Assembly: GCF_018991925.1 (NCBI RefSeq)
Contig: NW_024736071.1
Coordinates: forward strand, 8,109,453-8,173,452
From: Homarus americanus
Taxonomy: Eukaryota > Arthropoda > Malacostraca > Decapoda > Nephropidae
Length of the DNA stretch: 64,000 nt
Direction of reading: 5' to 3'
The first letter of the stretch is position 1. Every line of letters begins with the position of its first letter. This document shows positions 47,972-60,424 of the stretch, one piece after another. The position numbers and the translations under genes are program-made. A model generated the notes under the pieces. The model worked only from the letters and a program-made list of their open reading frames with translations, was not told the DNA's origin and did not search any database.

Positions 47972-48028
47972 TGGCAGAGGTTTTGGTGAAAACTTACCCG
48001 AAAGATGATGACAAGAAAGTGGTCGAAG
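47972..48028 (+). other. Exon-like 57-bp segment
   Basis: A pyrimidine-rich TTGTCTATTTTCAG acceptor at 47958-47971 is followed by 57 bp without a stop, then GAAG|GTAAAA, a good splice donor. Read in phase 1 it encodes VAEVLVKTYPKDDDKKVVE. The product is not recognised, and chance or an old exon captured beside a repeat cannot be excluded. Confidence 0.25.
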
Positions 48029-48068
48029 GTAAAATGAAGAATGGTAGCGAAAAGAGGAGGGAAGAAGG

Positions 48069-48605
48069 TTGGGATGCACCGGATATCTACTAAGCATCTG
48101 GTATTCGGTCTCTCCGGCCGGATGGCCAGATGGCGCTATATATTAATGAAAAACAATTAATATGTGTGGGGACTGTAGGCTGTGTAAAAAACAATTTGAT
48201 GCAGTTCTTCGAAATAATTATACAGTAAGAAAAACTGATTTTGACCCTCAACTCCGTGATTAGTTTATAAAAATTTAATAACAATAAATATATAAACAAA
48301 AGACTATTCCATAGGCTATAATAACCTGCAGCGTGTGCTATCATAGGCTATCGTAGCTCCAGTGTGTGTTGTCATTGTTTAACATAGTGTGATATTAGAT
48401 AGGCTATTGTAGTGTTATTACATGACGACAGGTACAGTACCCAACTCTCTCCAATCCTACCTAAGACTTGTTGATTGATCATAATATAATATATTATATA
48501 AATAGCCATAAAAATAAAGGCATCTAGCCAGATATTCGGTATCCAATCTGACTGGTTTGCCGGATATTCGGTATCCTGCAAATTTACTATCCAATGCATC
48601 CCTAA
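48069..48605. mobile_element. hAT-like non-autonomous DNA transposon (MITE)
   Basis: The left end TTGGGATGCACCGGATA (48069 on) and the reverse complement of the right end, TAGGGATGCATTGGATA (ending 48604-48605), match at 14 of 17 positions. They therefore form terminal inverted repeats. The (T/C)AGGGRTGCA start and subterminal GGATATTCGGTATCC motifs (near 48531-48545 and 48562-48576, and GGTATTCGG at 48100) are typical of hAT-related elements. No transposase frame lies inside the ~537 bp. Candidate 8-bp flanks GAAGAAGG and AGTGAAGG agree only partly. Confidence 0.65.
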
Positions 48606-48607
48606 GT

Positions 48608-48641
48608 GAAGGAAGGAAGGAAGGAAGGAAGGAAGGAAGGA
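48608..48641. repeat. (GGAA)n microsatellite
   Basis: Eight GGAA units directly beside the transposon right end. Confidence 0.95.
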
Positions 48642-50640
48642 TAAACACACACACACAAGCTCACTTAAAGGGTCCCTACAGTGAGTCGGGAATAATATTA
48701 TTTTAACCAAATGCCCTCTAGAAATACTATTAGGACAATGTGGCAGATCAAATACCAGACTAAGCAGGAACTTGTGCCTAAAGAACGGCCATTTTATAAT
48801 TCACTTTTTTATACAGTGACTGACAGGTTAGGTTTCAGTTTATGAGCACCGTCAGCAACAATAAAATAATTGCGGGTGGCTTTTCACTCCTACAGAGTCC
48901 TCCTACCCTACCCTACCCTACACCTCCCTCCCTCACTCCTAAACACCAGGGTCACCATCCACGCTGTGAAATTAATAAAGACGTGCTAAATAATATAAAT
49001 ATAATTATAGTTTTACGAGCAACTTGTTGCAGCGGGCGTCATGTGAACACAAACTGGCTGAGGTCATGCTACATAGTCCGCCTCCTGACCTATACCATCA
49101 AATATGTTACCAATTTCCTTGATAGCCAGTTAACATTTTCCTGTAGCGTCAACATTTACATGTTCAACTCAGCATTTCCTCGTCATGCCATTTCCTTGTC
49201 AAGAGTTTCATGATAAGAATGTTCGAAGCCACCATTTCCGGCACAGGTGAAGACAAATACATATCTTACAACTAACAACTGTACTGGGAGTCGACAACAC
49301 GTAAGCTGAACAAGTCGTCCTACACCATGGTTTTCCCCACAAACCAAGCAAGGTTGTGGCAGGGGTTGATAACTCACAGCATGAAAGCATAATACTACTT
49401 TTCAAACTCCTTAAAATGTCAGTGGCGGATCCTACAGTCAGAAATGTACATTCTCCGAGGACGTCTTCCGGTAGGCGGTCCTCAATACTCACCGCCACGA
49501 CACGCACTCTAACTCCCTCAAGGTCAGGTGTGAGTGTGTGTCTCTTGCTACACGAAGTCCTCACTCTCCTTTGATATCCCTCCTACGTACACAGTCACAA
49601 AAAAGTGAACTAATATCCTTAAGCTTTTAAGATAATCGGATAAAGACGTACACTTTTTTTACAAGATTAAGAGGGCGTTTTTCAGCACGCACGCTAATCG
49701 GATAAGGCGAGACTCACTCCGTGTACAGAACGCAACAAAAGACAAAAAAAAAAACCTGAGTCTGACGGAAACATGACTCGCTGAATAACAACAATGAATA
49801 TTACTGTGACCGAGGATGTAATTTACTGGACTGAGGGCAGGCTGTGGGTGGGAATGCTCCAGTGTAGCGAGCAGCATTGGTAAACAAACTGGCTTGTTCC
49901 GAATAAGTGTGTTTTTGTAAACAAGTCTGTTTGTAATAAGTTAGTGTCTTTACATGGATACAAAAGGCATACATTATGTAACTCTGAGTCAGTGTTCGCC
50001 ATAAAACAATTGGTCTTGTGTAAACGAGTATCTTTTCTTAAACAAACTTGCTTATATACAGACTGCATCCTCATAAACTAGCATTTTGTGACGCTACATA
50101 AAACAAACCATATATTCTGGCTTACTGTGTACGTTTGATAGCAACTTTAATGTACTTTAAATATTCCTGTCAACAAATTGGAGCTAATATAACTTATACA
50201 TATACATTTTGTCTTGTATATAACTTTATTATAATCTGACTTAATATATCAGGAACAATGTGAATCTCTGTGTAAATCAGATGTAGCATTACTGGGTGTA
50301 TAATCCCGTCATGTTATATACGTGTTCTTCGAGTTGTTTGAGTATGTAATGTTGATCATTAGAGGAGAGGGTTAAGAAAACTGGTTTACCTGTTGGAGAA
50401 AATTCTAAGCCTTACAAAAAAAAAGGGTCAAGCGAGGAAGGAAAATGGCCAGGCGAAGGAAGAAATTGCCAAGGACTCTAAGAAAAGGCCGAGTTCTCTA
50501 CAGCATTGAAAGAAAATATTTATTTCGATGGAAAGGCTCGGCTCTGGAAGAACCAGTTAACCATTAAAGTTTAGTTTAAAGAATAGGAATGAAAGTAGGT
50601 AAGAAGAAAAGGGTTAGATGAAAGAAGAGGGGTTAGGTAG
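48642..50640. other. Unique sequence, ~2 kb, no recognised gene
   Basis: One of the longest stretches free of arrays. Several open frames of 60-123 codons exist (48842-49213 plus, 49208-49564 minus, 49823-50074 minus), none with a recognised domain. CCTACCCTACCCTAC at about 48901-48921 is a small telomere-like patch. Confidence 0.4.
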
Positions 50641-50649
50641 AAGAAAAGG

Positions 50650-51182
50650 GTTAGGTACTGGAAGAGGAGGTTTGGGTGCTGGAAGAAAGTGTTGGGTGCT
50701 GGAAGAAAAGTGTTGGGTGCTGGAAGAAAGTGTTAGGTGCTGGAAGAAAGTGTTGGGTGTTGGAAGAAAGTGTTGGGTGCTGGAAGAAAGTGCTGGGTGC
50801 TGGAAGAAAGTGTTGGGTGCTGGAAGAAAGTGTTGGGTGTTGGAAGAAAGTGTTGAGTGCTGGAAGAAAGTGTTGGGTGCTGGAAGAAACTGTTGGGTGC
50901 TGGAAGAAATGTTGGGTGCTGGAAGAAAGTGTTGGGTGCTGGAAGAAAGTGTTGGGTGCTGGAAGAAAGTTGGGTGCTGGAAGAAAGTGTTGGTGCTGAA
51001 GAAAGGTTGAGTGTTGGAAGAAAGTGTTGAGTGCTGGAAGAAAGTGTTGGGTGCTGGAAGAAAGTGTGGTGTTGGAAGAAAGTGCTGGGTGCTGGAAGAA
51101 AGTGTTGGGTGCTGGAAGAAAGTGTTGGGTGCTGGAAGAAGGTGTTGGGTGTTGGAAGAAAGTGTTGGGTGCTGAAAGAAGG
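50650..51182. repeat. 20-bp minisatellite (TGGAAGAAAGTGTTGGGTGC)
   Basis: About 26 copies of TGGAAGAAAGTGTTGGGTGC, very regular from 50700 to 50985. Variants are TGCTGGG, TTAGGTG and TTGAGTG. Short deletions occur at 50964-51075. Confidence 0.97.
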
Positions 51183-52085
51183 GTAAATGTAGCAAAATAA
51201 AAGGCTAAGTGCTGGAAGAAAAGGTAGATTTGGTAAGAAAATGGTCAGGTCTTGGATAAAAGGTTCGAGGTTCAAGGCTCTGCAGTGTGTAGAAAGGGCA
51301 AGATGGTGTTTGAAGATCCTAGGCGCTAGGATAAAATGGAAAATGACAAGTGATGGGAAATAAAAGCATTCAAGAAGAGGTCAAAAGGGTCTAAGGAAAA
51401 GGGCATAAGCAAGAAGGAATATGAAAGACGAGACACAAAGGACCTTCCTAGGCCTTGGCTGTAAAGGAGTAATGGGTAAGGTCATTGGAAGGCAAATCAA
51501 GGCGCGGCGCCCTTCGACCTGAGAGAGAAGACGCTGTGAGGGGTAATCTAAGGCCCACATCAGAACAGGTTCCGCTGAAACTACCCGGGGCTGGTTCAGA
51601 CGGAGAATTGGATTTAATATATACTTTTATTCAGGAATGCAACCTACAACTGCCCGGGGAATTATCATTTTATAATTTAAGATAATGACTACGGACTCGG
51701 AGAACCAACCCTCTTGCGATTTCTTATCATTTATAATTTTCTTACACGTCCGACAGCCGACGATTTTGAGAGAAAAATTATTTTACTTATGATCCAAGTA
51801 TATGGCGTTTCTTACATAAATAAAAAACCTTTTCCAAAATATCACCCATAAGTTATCAAAATAATACTTGTAATTAGTATTATTCCACGACTTTAGAATC
51901 TGGAAATGTTAAAATGCCTTACGTAAAATAATTGTATTTATCAGAAAATATATTTTCTGTTTACAAAAAAAAAAAGAAGGAAGCAGATGAAAGATTTTGA
52001 AATAAATGTTTTCATAAGAGTACTTACAGTATATACTTACAAACAAAAGTCGTTTTCTTCAGTGCACAAAAATGACATACAAATA
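51183..52085. other. Unique sequence with A/G-rich left part
   Basis: 51183-51480 is A/G-rich and may be decayed flank of the 20-bp array. A 66-codon frame at 51485-51685 is not recognised. The rest is A/T-rich. Confidence 0.4.
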
Positions 52086-53755
52086 ACACTTATATGTTAC
52101 TTACACCACACTACACTTTTGTTACTTACACCACAAAACTTATTACTTAAACCACACTACACCTGTTACTTACACCACACTACACTTATATTACTTAAAC
52201 CACACTACACTTATATTACTTACACCACACTACACTTATGTTACTTACACCACACTACACTTATGTTACTTACACCACACTACACCTATGTTACTTACAC
52301 CACACTACACCTATGTTATACTTACACCACACTACACCTATGTTACTTACACCACACTACACTTATATTACTTACACACACTACACCTATGTTACTTACA
52401 CCACACTACACTTTATATTACTACACCACTAACTACACCTTATGTTACTTACACCACACTACACTTATGTTACTTATACCACACACACCATACTGCACTT
52501 ATGTTACTTACACCACACAACACTTATGTTACTTACACCGCACTACACTTATGTTACTTACACCACACTACACTCATGTTACTTACACCACACTACACTT
52601 ATGTTACTTACACCACACTACACGTATGTTACTTATACCACACTACACCATACTGCACTTATGTTACTTACACCACACAACACTTATGTTACTTACACCG
52701 CACTACACTTATGTTACTTACACCACACTACACTCATGTTACTTACACCACACTACACTTATGTTACTTACACCACACTACACGTATGTTACCTACACCA
52801 CACTGTACTTACGTTACACCACATAACACTTATGTTACTTACACCACACTACGCCAGACTGCACTTATGTTACTTACATCACACTCCAATTATTACCACC
52901 ACACTCCACTTATGTTCTCACAACAATACACTTATGTTACTTACATCACACTACACTTATGTTACTTATACCACACTTCACTTGGTACTTACACCACGCT
53001 ACACTTATATTACTTACACCACACTACACTTATGTTACTTACACCACACTACACTTATGTTAAACCACACTCCACTTATGCTACTTACACCACACTACAC
53101 TTGCGTTACTTCTACTACACTACACTTATGTGACTTACACCCTAAAACCTTATGTTACTTACACCACACTACATTTATGTTACTTATGTTACTTACACCA
53201 CACTCCACTTATGTTACTTGAACCATACTACACTTATGTTACTTACATCATACTACACTTATGTTGCATACACTGCCCTATACTTATGTTAAGCCACACT
53301 TCACTTATGTTACTTACATCACAATCCACTTATGTTACTTACACCACATTACACTTGCGTTAATTCTATCACACTTCACTTATGTTACTTACACCCTACT
53401 ACCTTACGTTACTTACACCACACTACATTTATGTTACTTACACCACACTCCACTTATGTTACTTACACCGTACTACACCTATATTAATTACACCATACTA
53501 CACTTATGTTGTTTGCATCACCCTACACTTATGTTACTTACACCACACTATACTTATGTTACATACACCACACTAAACTTGCTACTTACATCACACTACA
53601 CTTGTTACACCACACTCCTTATGTTACACTACACTTATGTTACACCCCACTCCACTGATGTTACTTACATCACACTAATATTTGTGTTACATTACATCAC
53701 ACTACACTTACGTTAAACCACACTACATTTACGTTACTTACATCACACTAAATTT
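52086..53755. repeat. 25-bp minisatellite (TTATGTTACTTACACCACAC)
   Basis: About 66 copies of a 25-bp unit, TTATGTTACTTACACCACAC plus TACAC. A segment of about 180 bp around 52470-52650 is repeated almost exactly at 52650-52830, evidence of a recent larger duplication. The right third (after ~52800) is more diverged. Plus-strand frames rich in Tyr, Thr, His and Leu are by-products. Confidence 0.97.
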
Positions 53756-53825
53756 GCTGCTGAAAAAGTTTACCTTTCTTCCTAGTCATTATTATTTTTC
53801 TTAATATTCTTATTACGTCGGAAAT

Positions 53826-53853
53826 AATAATATTATTATTTCTACTTCTACTT

Positions 53854-53911
<58 letters not shown>

Positions 53912-53967
53912 TACTACTTCAAATACTAATACTAATACTAATAATAATAGTAATAATAATAATAATT
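53826..53967. repeat. Compound TTC/ACT/AAT trinucleotide repeat
   Basis: CTTCTA, then ~20 ACT triplets, then ACTAAT and AATAATAAT repeats. Confidence 0.95.
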
Positions 53968-54119
53968 TCAGGGAAACGAATTTACTGAATAAGCCGTTTC
54001 AACTCCTTAACAAACACAGATTTATCTGGAAACATATTCCTCAAAACATATGAAAACAATTTGAGCTTCTATATCCAATATGTGTAATTAAATCACGGAA
54101 TACCTGTAGGAGCCTATGA

Positions 54120-54695
54120 AGTACGACTACCCCCACCCCTTCCCCACACAACGAACGGAGAGATGAAGGAATATTCTTCACAGGTGAAAGATACCCCTTC
54201 ACCAGAACCACAGCCGAGATACAAAGAGACCTGAGAATGAAACCCATTAACCAGCAGCTGCATACCCTGGCCAGCAGAATCTGGCAAAAGATAGAACGAT
54301 CAGAGCAAGAACTCCTTCAAAGACTCCCACCAGATAACGACAACAACCATACATGGATCCTAAAAAGTTACCAAATCTCAAAAGGTCCATTACCACCCCC
54401 GATCTACACGGCCTGGCAATAGACAACCTCCCTAGACCAGCATCCGCCAGTAGGGTCGGCGGAATATGAAATAAAGCCCTCAAAACACCCATATATGGGA
54501 CAGGGTAGGATGTCTAGTGCCTGTACCGACAGACAATAACTAACCCATGACACAACCCTAACACACTATTAGCTTAGCTAGGCAGTCAGCCCGCCCTCTC
54601 TTACCTCCTCCTAAATTTCTTCAATTTCCGAACTATGGCTTCCTTCCCCCACTTCTAATCTTCTTTCACCCCTCCTTTCTCTCCAAAAAAAAAAA
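54120..54695 (+). mobile_element. Decayed Jockey-like non-LTR retrotransposon 3' end
   Basis: From about 54145 to the TAG at 54420 the plus strand reads in one frame. Blocks include GIFFTGERYPFTRTTAEIQ and LRMKPINQQLHTLASRIWQK, which resemble the very C-terminus of Jockey-type ORF2 proteins. A ~265-bp 3' region follows and ends with an 11-base A run at 54685-54695. No catalytic domain is present. The family call rests on a few recognisable blocks only. Confidence 0.55.
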
Positions 54696-54696
54696 G

Positions 54697-55265
54697 GAAA
54701 CTTATCCCTCAGTGTCGGTGCAGGATTTGTTGAGTACGAGAGACAGTGTTACTGTCACAACACTCAAGCGACTCGTCTTCGGAATTACAAGATTGAGATG
54801 AACAAGTGGAGAACAATGAATGCTACAAAGTTACTTTACACACAAGTCCTTGATAAGTGTTGTTGATGAATGGTTACCTGCTGTGGTTATAATCCGTGGA
54901 TGAAGCCCTAACACTCGTGTACCCCCTCCGCCTACCACCCGGGCATTAGCTCTTAACACCTAATTTTCTGGCCTTAATCAATCCACAACAAAATCCAAAA
55001 GATTTTAAGGCCCTTTCACCGTTAACATTCATTTTCAGGTATACACCAAAAAGACAAACCTCAATTAATTTTTGTTTTTAATTTTGCCACCAACAGCAGC
55101 TACTTTATTGTGCACCCCCATACTCATCCAGTGAACAGTAACGCAAAAAGGATTACAGAGTAGAGGCCACAAAGGGTGTTTATAGGACCCCAGTGATTTT
55201 GATATTATGGCATTGAATGTTACAGAGTATATCCAGTACATTGTTTAAGTCGGTACATAAAATTT
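54697..55265. other. Unique sequence, no gene seen
   Basis: No recognisable element. Confidence 0.45.
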
Positions 55266-55269
55266 TGAT

Positions 55270-55690
55270 TATGTACTAGACGTCAAGTGTGGATAGAGCC
55301 TTAGGATATCAGCTATCTTACCATCTGCTGTGCCATTGCATACACAGTGCTTTGGATCTATCCCTATAAGGTTTTATTTTTCACAGTCTCAGACGTTGTG
55401 TTGGTGTGTGTGTGGCCATATGTCTGGCCACACACTTTATAATTAATTTTCTTCACATCTACCTGAGGGGCATACTGCCAGAGGTACTTATATCCTAACA
55501 TCAGTCTAGTGGTTACATCATCTAATAATCTAGTGATTTTGTTACATTCTCCATATACATGTTTTACTTGATGCATATAATTATGGTAAACAATGGATTC
55601 ACTAGTGCCTGTTTGCACTTGTCTACTGGCTTTAAATTCACCAGCAAGTTCTTTTCTGACCAACATCAGTATCAAGCAAGGGGGGCGAAG
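55270..55690 (-). mobile_element. Non-LTR retrotransposon C-terminal remnant (after RNase H)
   Basis: The minus-strand frame 55675-55364 contains TRLLDDVTTRLMLGYKYLWQ and then KVCGQTYGHTHTN. This is the arrangement at the end of RNase H-bearing I/Nimb-type ORF2 proteins, where a TTRLRLGY..LW block is followed by a C..C....HT zinc-knuckle. In another frame after ~55364 there is a relic ending in ADILRLYPHL, the usual last residues of such proteins, so a frameshift splits the end. It could belong to the same family as 45355-46790 but covers a non-overlapping part, and its position shows it is a separate insertion. Confidence 0.7.
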
Positions 55691-56312
<622 letters not shown>

Positions 56313-56740
56313 CCACCGAAAGTATTTGTTACTAATATTCAAGACCTTTAGACAAGCTGACAGCCACACATGAAAATTTAACGTTACTTCAGATTGCCAC
56401 AATACAAGTTTAAGCAGTTTCTCAGTTTTTGTGACCACTAATTGTGTCTCATAAATACGTATGAAGATTCTTCTTGGTTATGATTACACTTAAAGTGGGA
56501 AGAACAATCAGCATAATTAATTTTAAATAAAGTTGTTATCAGCTGCGAACACCAATTGAGCAAATGGCATTCGTATGTTTAGGCAAAGTCTTCTGTGATG
56601 ATATACATTATACCTTAGAGCAACAGTAGTTAACACCTGGTGACCCGTGATAATAACTGAGGAACCTGAAGAACCGTAAAAAAAAATGAATACCTTATGA
56701 GGTATACTTTTATGTCTCGATAAATAAAATAAACTGTAAA
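56313..56740. other. Unique AT-rich sequence
   Basis: No gene seen. Confidence 0.5.
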
Positions 56741-56742
56741 CG

Positions 56743-56797
<55 letters not shown>
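56741..56797. repeat. (CG)n(CA)n microsatellite
   Basis: A short CG run passes into a CA run; alternating purine-pyrimidine and Z-DNA prone. Confidence 0.96.
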
Positions 56798-56800
<3 letters not shown>

Positions 56801-57735
56801 TGTTAAATACAGGTCAAATTTTTCTGATGGCTCTGGGAGAACCAAGATCGAATACAAATACTGTAATATTTACTTTCAGAAATTAAGTACATCAATCCCT
56901 CGAATAATATACCGTGACCTCCATTAATACGACGAAAAACTACCGCACTGTAGACTGTAGTGGAGAAATAATACCGAAACCGATGACCATACATGGACTA
57001 CAGTTTGTACATTACCTTATGGTAGGTGGTGGTCGTCAGGTGGGGGAGGCTGACTATAATTTGTCCTGGATCGGCAGCTAGCTCTTGTAACCTTCCCAGC
57101 CAACACTTTCTTTTATGGCAGTATTTTAGGCATGTTTTTGGCGATTTACGACACTCCACAACACAATGTGTTTTTTACTGGGTCATGCCACTATTTTTGC
57201 CAATATCGCAGTAAAGTTGATCGATATTTCCAAGTGAAACTGTTTTAACTGCATTAAAGTCTCCACACAAAAACACCTGTTAATAAGGGTCAGCAAGAGG
57301 GACCTACTGGATATCCAAAGCCCGGAGCCCCCGACTCTGATAACCAACCACGAGGCTTCCTTCCAGCACGGGCCAATCAGTGCGAGCCGTGATAATAAAA
57401 CACATTCACTTTAACACGGGTCGCTTTACCTGCAACCTCAGAGGGATACTAGATGGGTATAACATTAATTCTGATTACGGAAAAGACCTCTCACTTTATC
57501 GATATTGTCCCTGATGGCTTCCCTTACCGGACAACAACAGATTAAAACGTTCAGACACGTGCCACACCACATGGTAACTCTCTATAACGGATAGGATCAT
57601 TCTCATTAGTGAAAAATAATAACATACTGAAACCCATTCGCTAATTTGAGGTATCCGTTAAACAGGGGATCCGGTAAGAGGAAGTTTTACGGCATCTTTA
57701 CGTGAGTGTGTGTGTGAGTGTGTGTGTGTGAGAGA
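56798..57735. other. Unique sequence, no gene seen
   Basis: Contains GT-rich GTGAGTGTGTGTG words near 57703-57730 directly before a SINE-like fragment. Confidence 0.45.
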
Positions 57736-57737
57736 TT

Positions 57738-57830
57738 CTATGGGTTGGATCCCCGTCAGAGTAAAGAACCGGGTTCCCACTCTCTACTTCACCCCATGCA
57801 CACACAGCAGTAATCGAGTACACTGTTGAG
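57738..57830 (+). mobile_element. Degenerate fragment of the 61.5-kb SINE family
   Basis: GGGTTGGATCCCCG (B-box-like), a TTCACCCCATGC segment and CAGCAGTAATCGAGTAC occur in the same order as GGTTTCGATCCCCGG, TTACGCCATTTGC and CAGCAGTAATTGGGAAC in the SINE at 61516-61884. The A-box half is missing. Confidence 0.4.
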
Positions 57831-57848
57831 ACTGCTTACTGATGGTGG

Positions 57849-58020
57849 ACAGACAGGCGAGTATAAATTGAAGAATGACAGTAGTAGTGGACAGAAAACC
57901 GGTTATAAGCTGAAGAATGAAATGAGTATTGGACAGACAGTCGATCATAATTTGAAGAATGACAGGAGTATTGGACAGAAAGCCGATTATAAGTTGAAGA
58001 ATGAAAGGAGTAGTAGACTG
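57849..58020 (+). repeat. 42-bp repeat, in frame (14-residue unit)
   Basis: Four copies start at 57859, 57901, 57943 and 57985, exactly 42 bp apart. Each reads about DYKLKNDRSIGQKA with substitutions. The frame stays open from 57826 to 58044 despite the divergence between copies. The product is not recognised; it may be a short coding repeat or an ordinary minisatellite whose length happens to be divisible by three. Confidence 0.7.
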
Positions 58021-58044
58021 GTAAATGGAAAACAGGTAGAATGA

Positions 58045-59439
58045 GTGTTTATTTCAGGAGGTCATAGTAGAAGACTTGAAGACTGAGGTAGAAGACCAGG
58101 AAGGAGGTGGAAGGACGGATGCGAGGTCATTACTGGTATAGAGGGAGATGGTTAACCAAAGACCTGCATGCTGTGCTTGTACGTGTGTCGTATCGAGGGG
58201 TTTATGGAGCTGCTGGTAGTAGTGGTGGTGGTAACTTGTGACGCTGGTATGTTTAAATAAAGTAACAGCGTTAAATCATTTACAAATTATCATCGCAACT
58301 GTGAGCTACGCAGGAAAAGACTTGCAAGGGCATAAACAAAAGGGAATATTATCACTTATTATAATTAATAAGAATATTATTTTTTCTATTGTTTTAATTT
58401 GTTCATTCATTCACCTGTTCAATTATTTTCATTTGTTCATTCATTTATTTATTTATAAAGGTATTTACTGACGAATTTCTTGATTCACTTATGTACCTTC
58501 AAAAATATTATACCTCTAAAGGACTTCTAACGCCAAACACATGCGATACAAAAATTAAACAACAAAAGCTGAGAAACAAATGACAGTAAAACTCACAACA
58601 CTTACTCAACGGTGGCATTAATACTTATGATGGCTCTTTAGCCCACAATTTCCTGTTCCTGACCTGGTATAGGGGGTTTACCTGTCTGCTAATCAACGAG
58701 ACCTTCCCTACAGATGAACCTCAGTTATTTCCTCTCACCGTTATAGAGGAAATTATGGTTGACGCTGAGGAATAAATGGGTTTGGAAAAAATATATAAAT
58801 CAAACAGCGTGTTGTGGCATCTAACTTAAATATCATTTTATTATCAATATTCACCAGCTATTATGTTTAAGAGGACTCATCGCCATACCTGGTTAGTCTA
58901 TGATTTACTTGTCAAACCTAACACAGGAAAATAATTAAGGAGAAAAAAATGGATGCATTTGGAAGATATATATTAATGAATGTGGCTGTTGAGGCATCCG
59001 AATTTATCATTTTATTATTATAATTGACAGGGTATTGCATTAAAGAGGATTCAGGACCATAACTGAATAATAAATGATTTACCTGTCAACAGTTAACACA
59101 GGTAAAATAATTAAAGATAAAAAACATAACTGTCCAAGAATTCACAGCCACAGAAGCATCTGATGATTACACAGTGCACCAGATCACACAACTACATAAA
59201 ATTATGCTCACAACCGTCAAACAACGTCACTGCAGGAGTAGGTGTGTCACTGAGGGGTGGAAGGGAACGTCTGGTACTGCTGAGTGTTCGTGCTGGCGCT
59301 GCTTTTATGGAACAGATTTTAGCGTCTACTTCACGACTAACACTTATTAGTTATCCAGAAAGAAAGAAAAAATACTAAAAATATTACATAGGATTTTTTT
59401 TTAAGGAAAATCTCTTAGTAATTATAAGATTTGTGACCC
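58045..59439. other. Unique AT-rich sequence, ~1.4 kb
   Basis: No recognised gene. Two segments around 58690-58790 and 58905-59115 share ACCTGTC, TTATTTTATTATxAATAT and AGGACTCAxxxCCATACCTG-like words and look like a diverged internal duplication. Confidence 0.4.
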
Positions 59440-59985
59440 ATGGCGCTGACGGCTTGACACTTGTACGAAGACACACTCGAAGGTTACAGTGTAGTGTTGG
59501 GTGTATGGGCAACAGTATACTGCCAAAGCAGCTACTTTACAGTCATCGACTAAATGTAACGCTGGCGGGAAACTGAAAAGGTATAAGGATAGTCCTATGA
59601 CAAACCTGAAAAAGTGCCAAATCGAGCCCCTCGCCTGGGAGACGATCACTTCACACCGTAACGCTTGGGGGAGCACCACACGAGAAGGTGTCAATACTTT
59701 TGAGTTAGCCCAACTGCATACCGAGGCATACAAGCGCCAGCGCCGGGAAGACGCTGCCCCCGCCCGTCCTGCACTAGACGTAGCCCCCAACACGTGCAAC
59801 ATCTCTGGACGGCCCGACGCTGCCGGTCCCATATCGGCCTCTCGAGTCACCTCAGAGCTCACCAACGAAGGTGAGATCATCAATAACTCATATTGTATCA
59901 CAGCTGGAGGATCATCATACTCTATTCCGAGTGACAGCAAAGTAGTAGTATTAGTAGTAGTAGTAGTAGTAGTAGTAGTATGGGG
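59440..59985 (+). mobile_element. Non-LTR retrotransposon 3' end, copy 2 of the shared family
   Basis: In the 59501-60142 frame the blocks GGKLKRYKDS, TNLKKCQIEP, ETITSHRNAWGSTTREG and LHTEAYKRQRRED appear in order. They are followed by CNISGRPDAAGP, a mutated CNICGR-type zinc-finger end. An upstream MGNSILPKQLLYS relic lies in another frame near 59503-59540. This order is typical of the end of arthropod LINE ORF2 proteins. The 3' untranslated end has GGATCATCATACTCTATTCC and GAGTGACAGCAAAG, then an (AGT)n tail to about 59979. It matches copy 1 at 39298-39877 and is the better preserved of the two. The open frame runs past the tail into unrelated DNA only by chance. Confidence 0.8.
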
Positions 59986-60420
59986 GAGAGAATTCAGAAC
60001 GTTGATCAAGGCAGCTTCACTCCTCTGGTGTTCACAACCTCTGGTGGGATGGGACCAAGTGCAAGATGATTCTGCGCCAGACTCGAGGAGGTGCTATCCG
60101 AAGAGAAGCAGCAGCCCAGAAGTTATCTTACAGCCTGGATGAGATGTCGACTGTCCTTCCCTCTCCTTAGGTCTGCCTTGCTTTACCTCAGGGGAACGAC
60201 AGCATTGGCCCCATAGCCGACAACAGCTGCAGATATTGACTAGGAGGCAACAGTCACTGAATGCCGCATAGATCTGCGGCTCAACTAACTCAACACAGCT
60301 AGGATAGCTACTTATGTATTAGGTATTTAACTTTAAGGTAATAAAATGGCGGCGAAGGTGTGGCTGTTGGGGAAGGCTGGAGGCGACGCTGAAAAAAAAT
60401 AGCAGTAGTACAGTAGTAGA
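59986..60420. other. Unique sequence after the retrotransposon tail
   Basis: Mixed composition, no recognised element. AAAATGGCGGCGAAGG at 60343-60358 is a YY1-type motif or ATG context, with nothing coding recognised behind it. Confidence 0.4.
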
Positions 60421-60424
60421 AGTG

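Noticed and set aside
52086..53755. Tyr/Thr/His/Leu-rich frames of up to 281 codons
   Set aside because: The 25-bp unit has no stops in the plus frames, so the frames are overlapping translations of the same repeat.
45355..55690. The RT remnant (45.4-46.8 kb) and the C-terminal remnant (55.3-55.7 kb) as one split element
   Set aside because: Both are on the minus strand, but the C-terminal part lies upstream of the RT part, so a single insertion would need a further rearrangement. Two insertions is the simpler reading.
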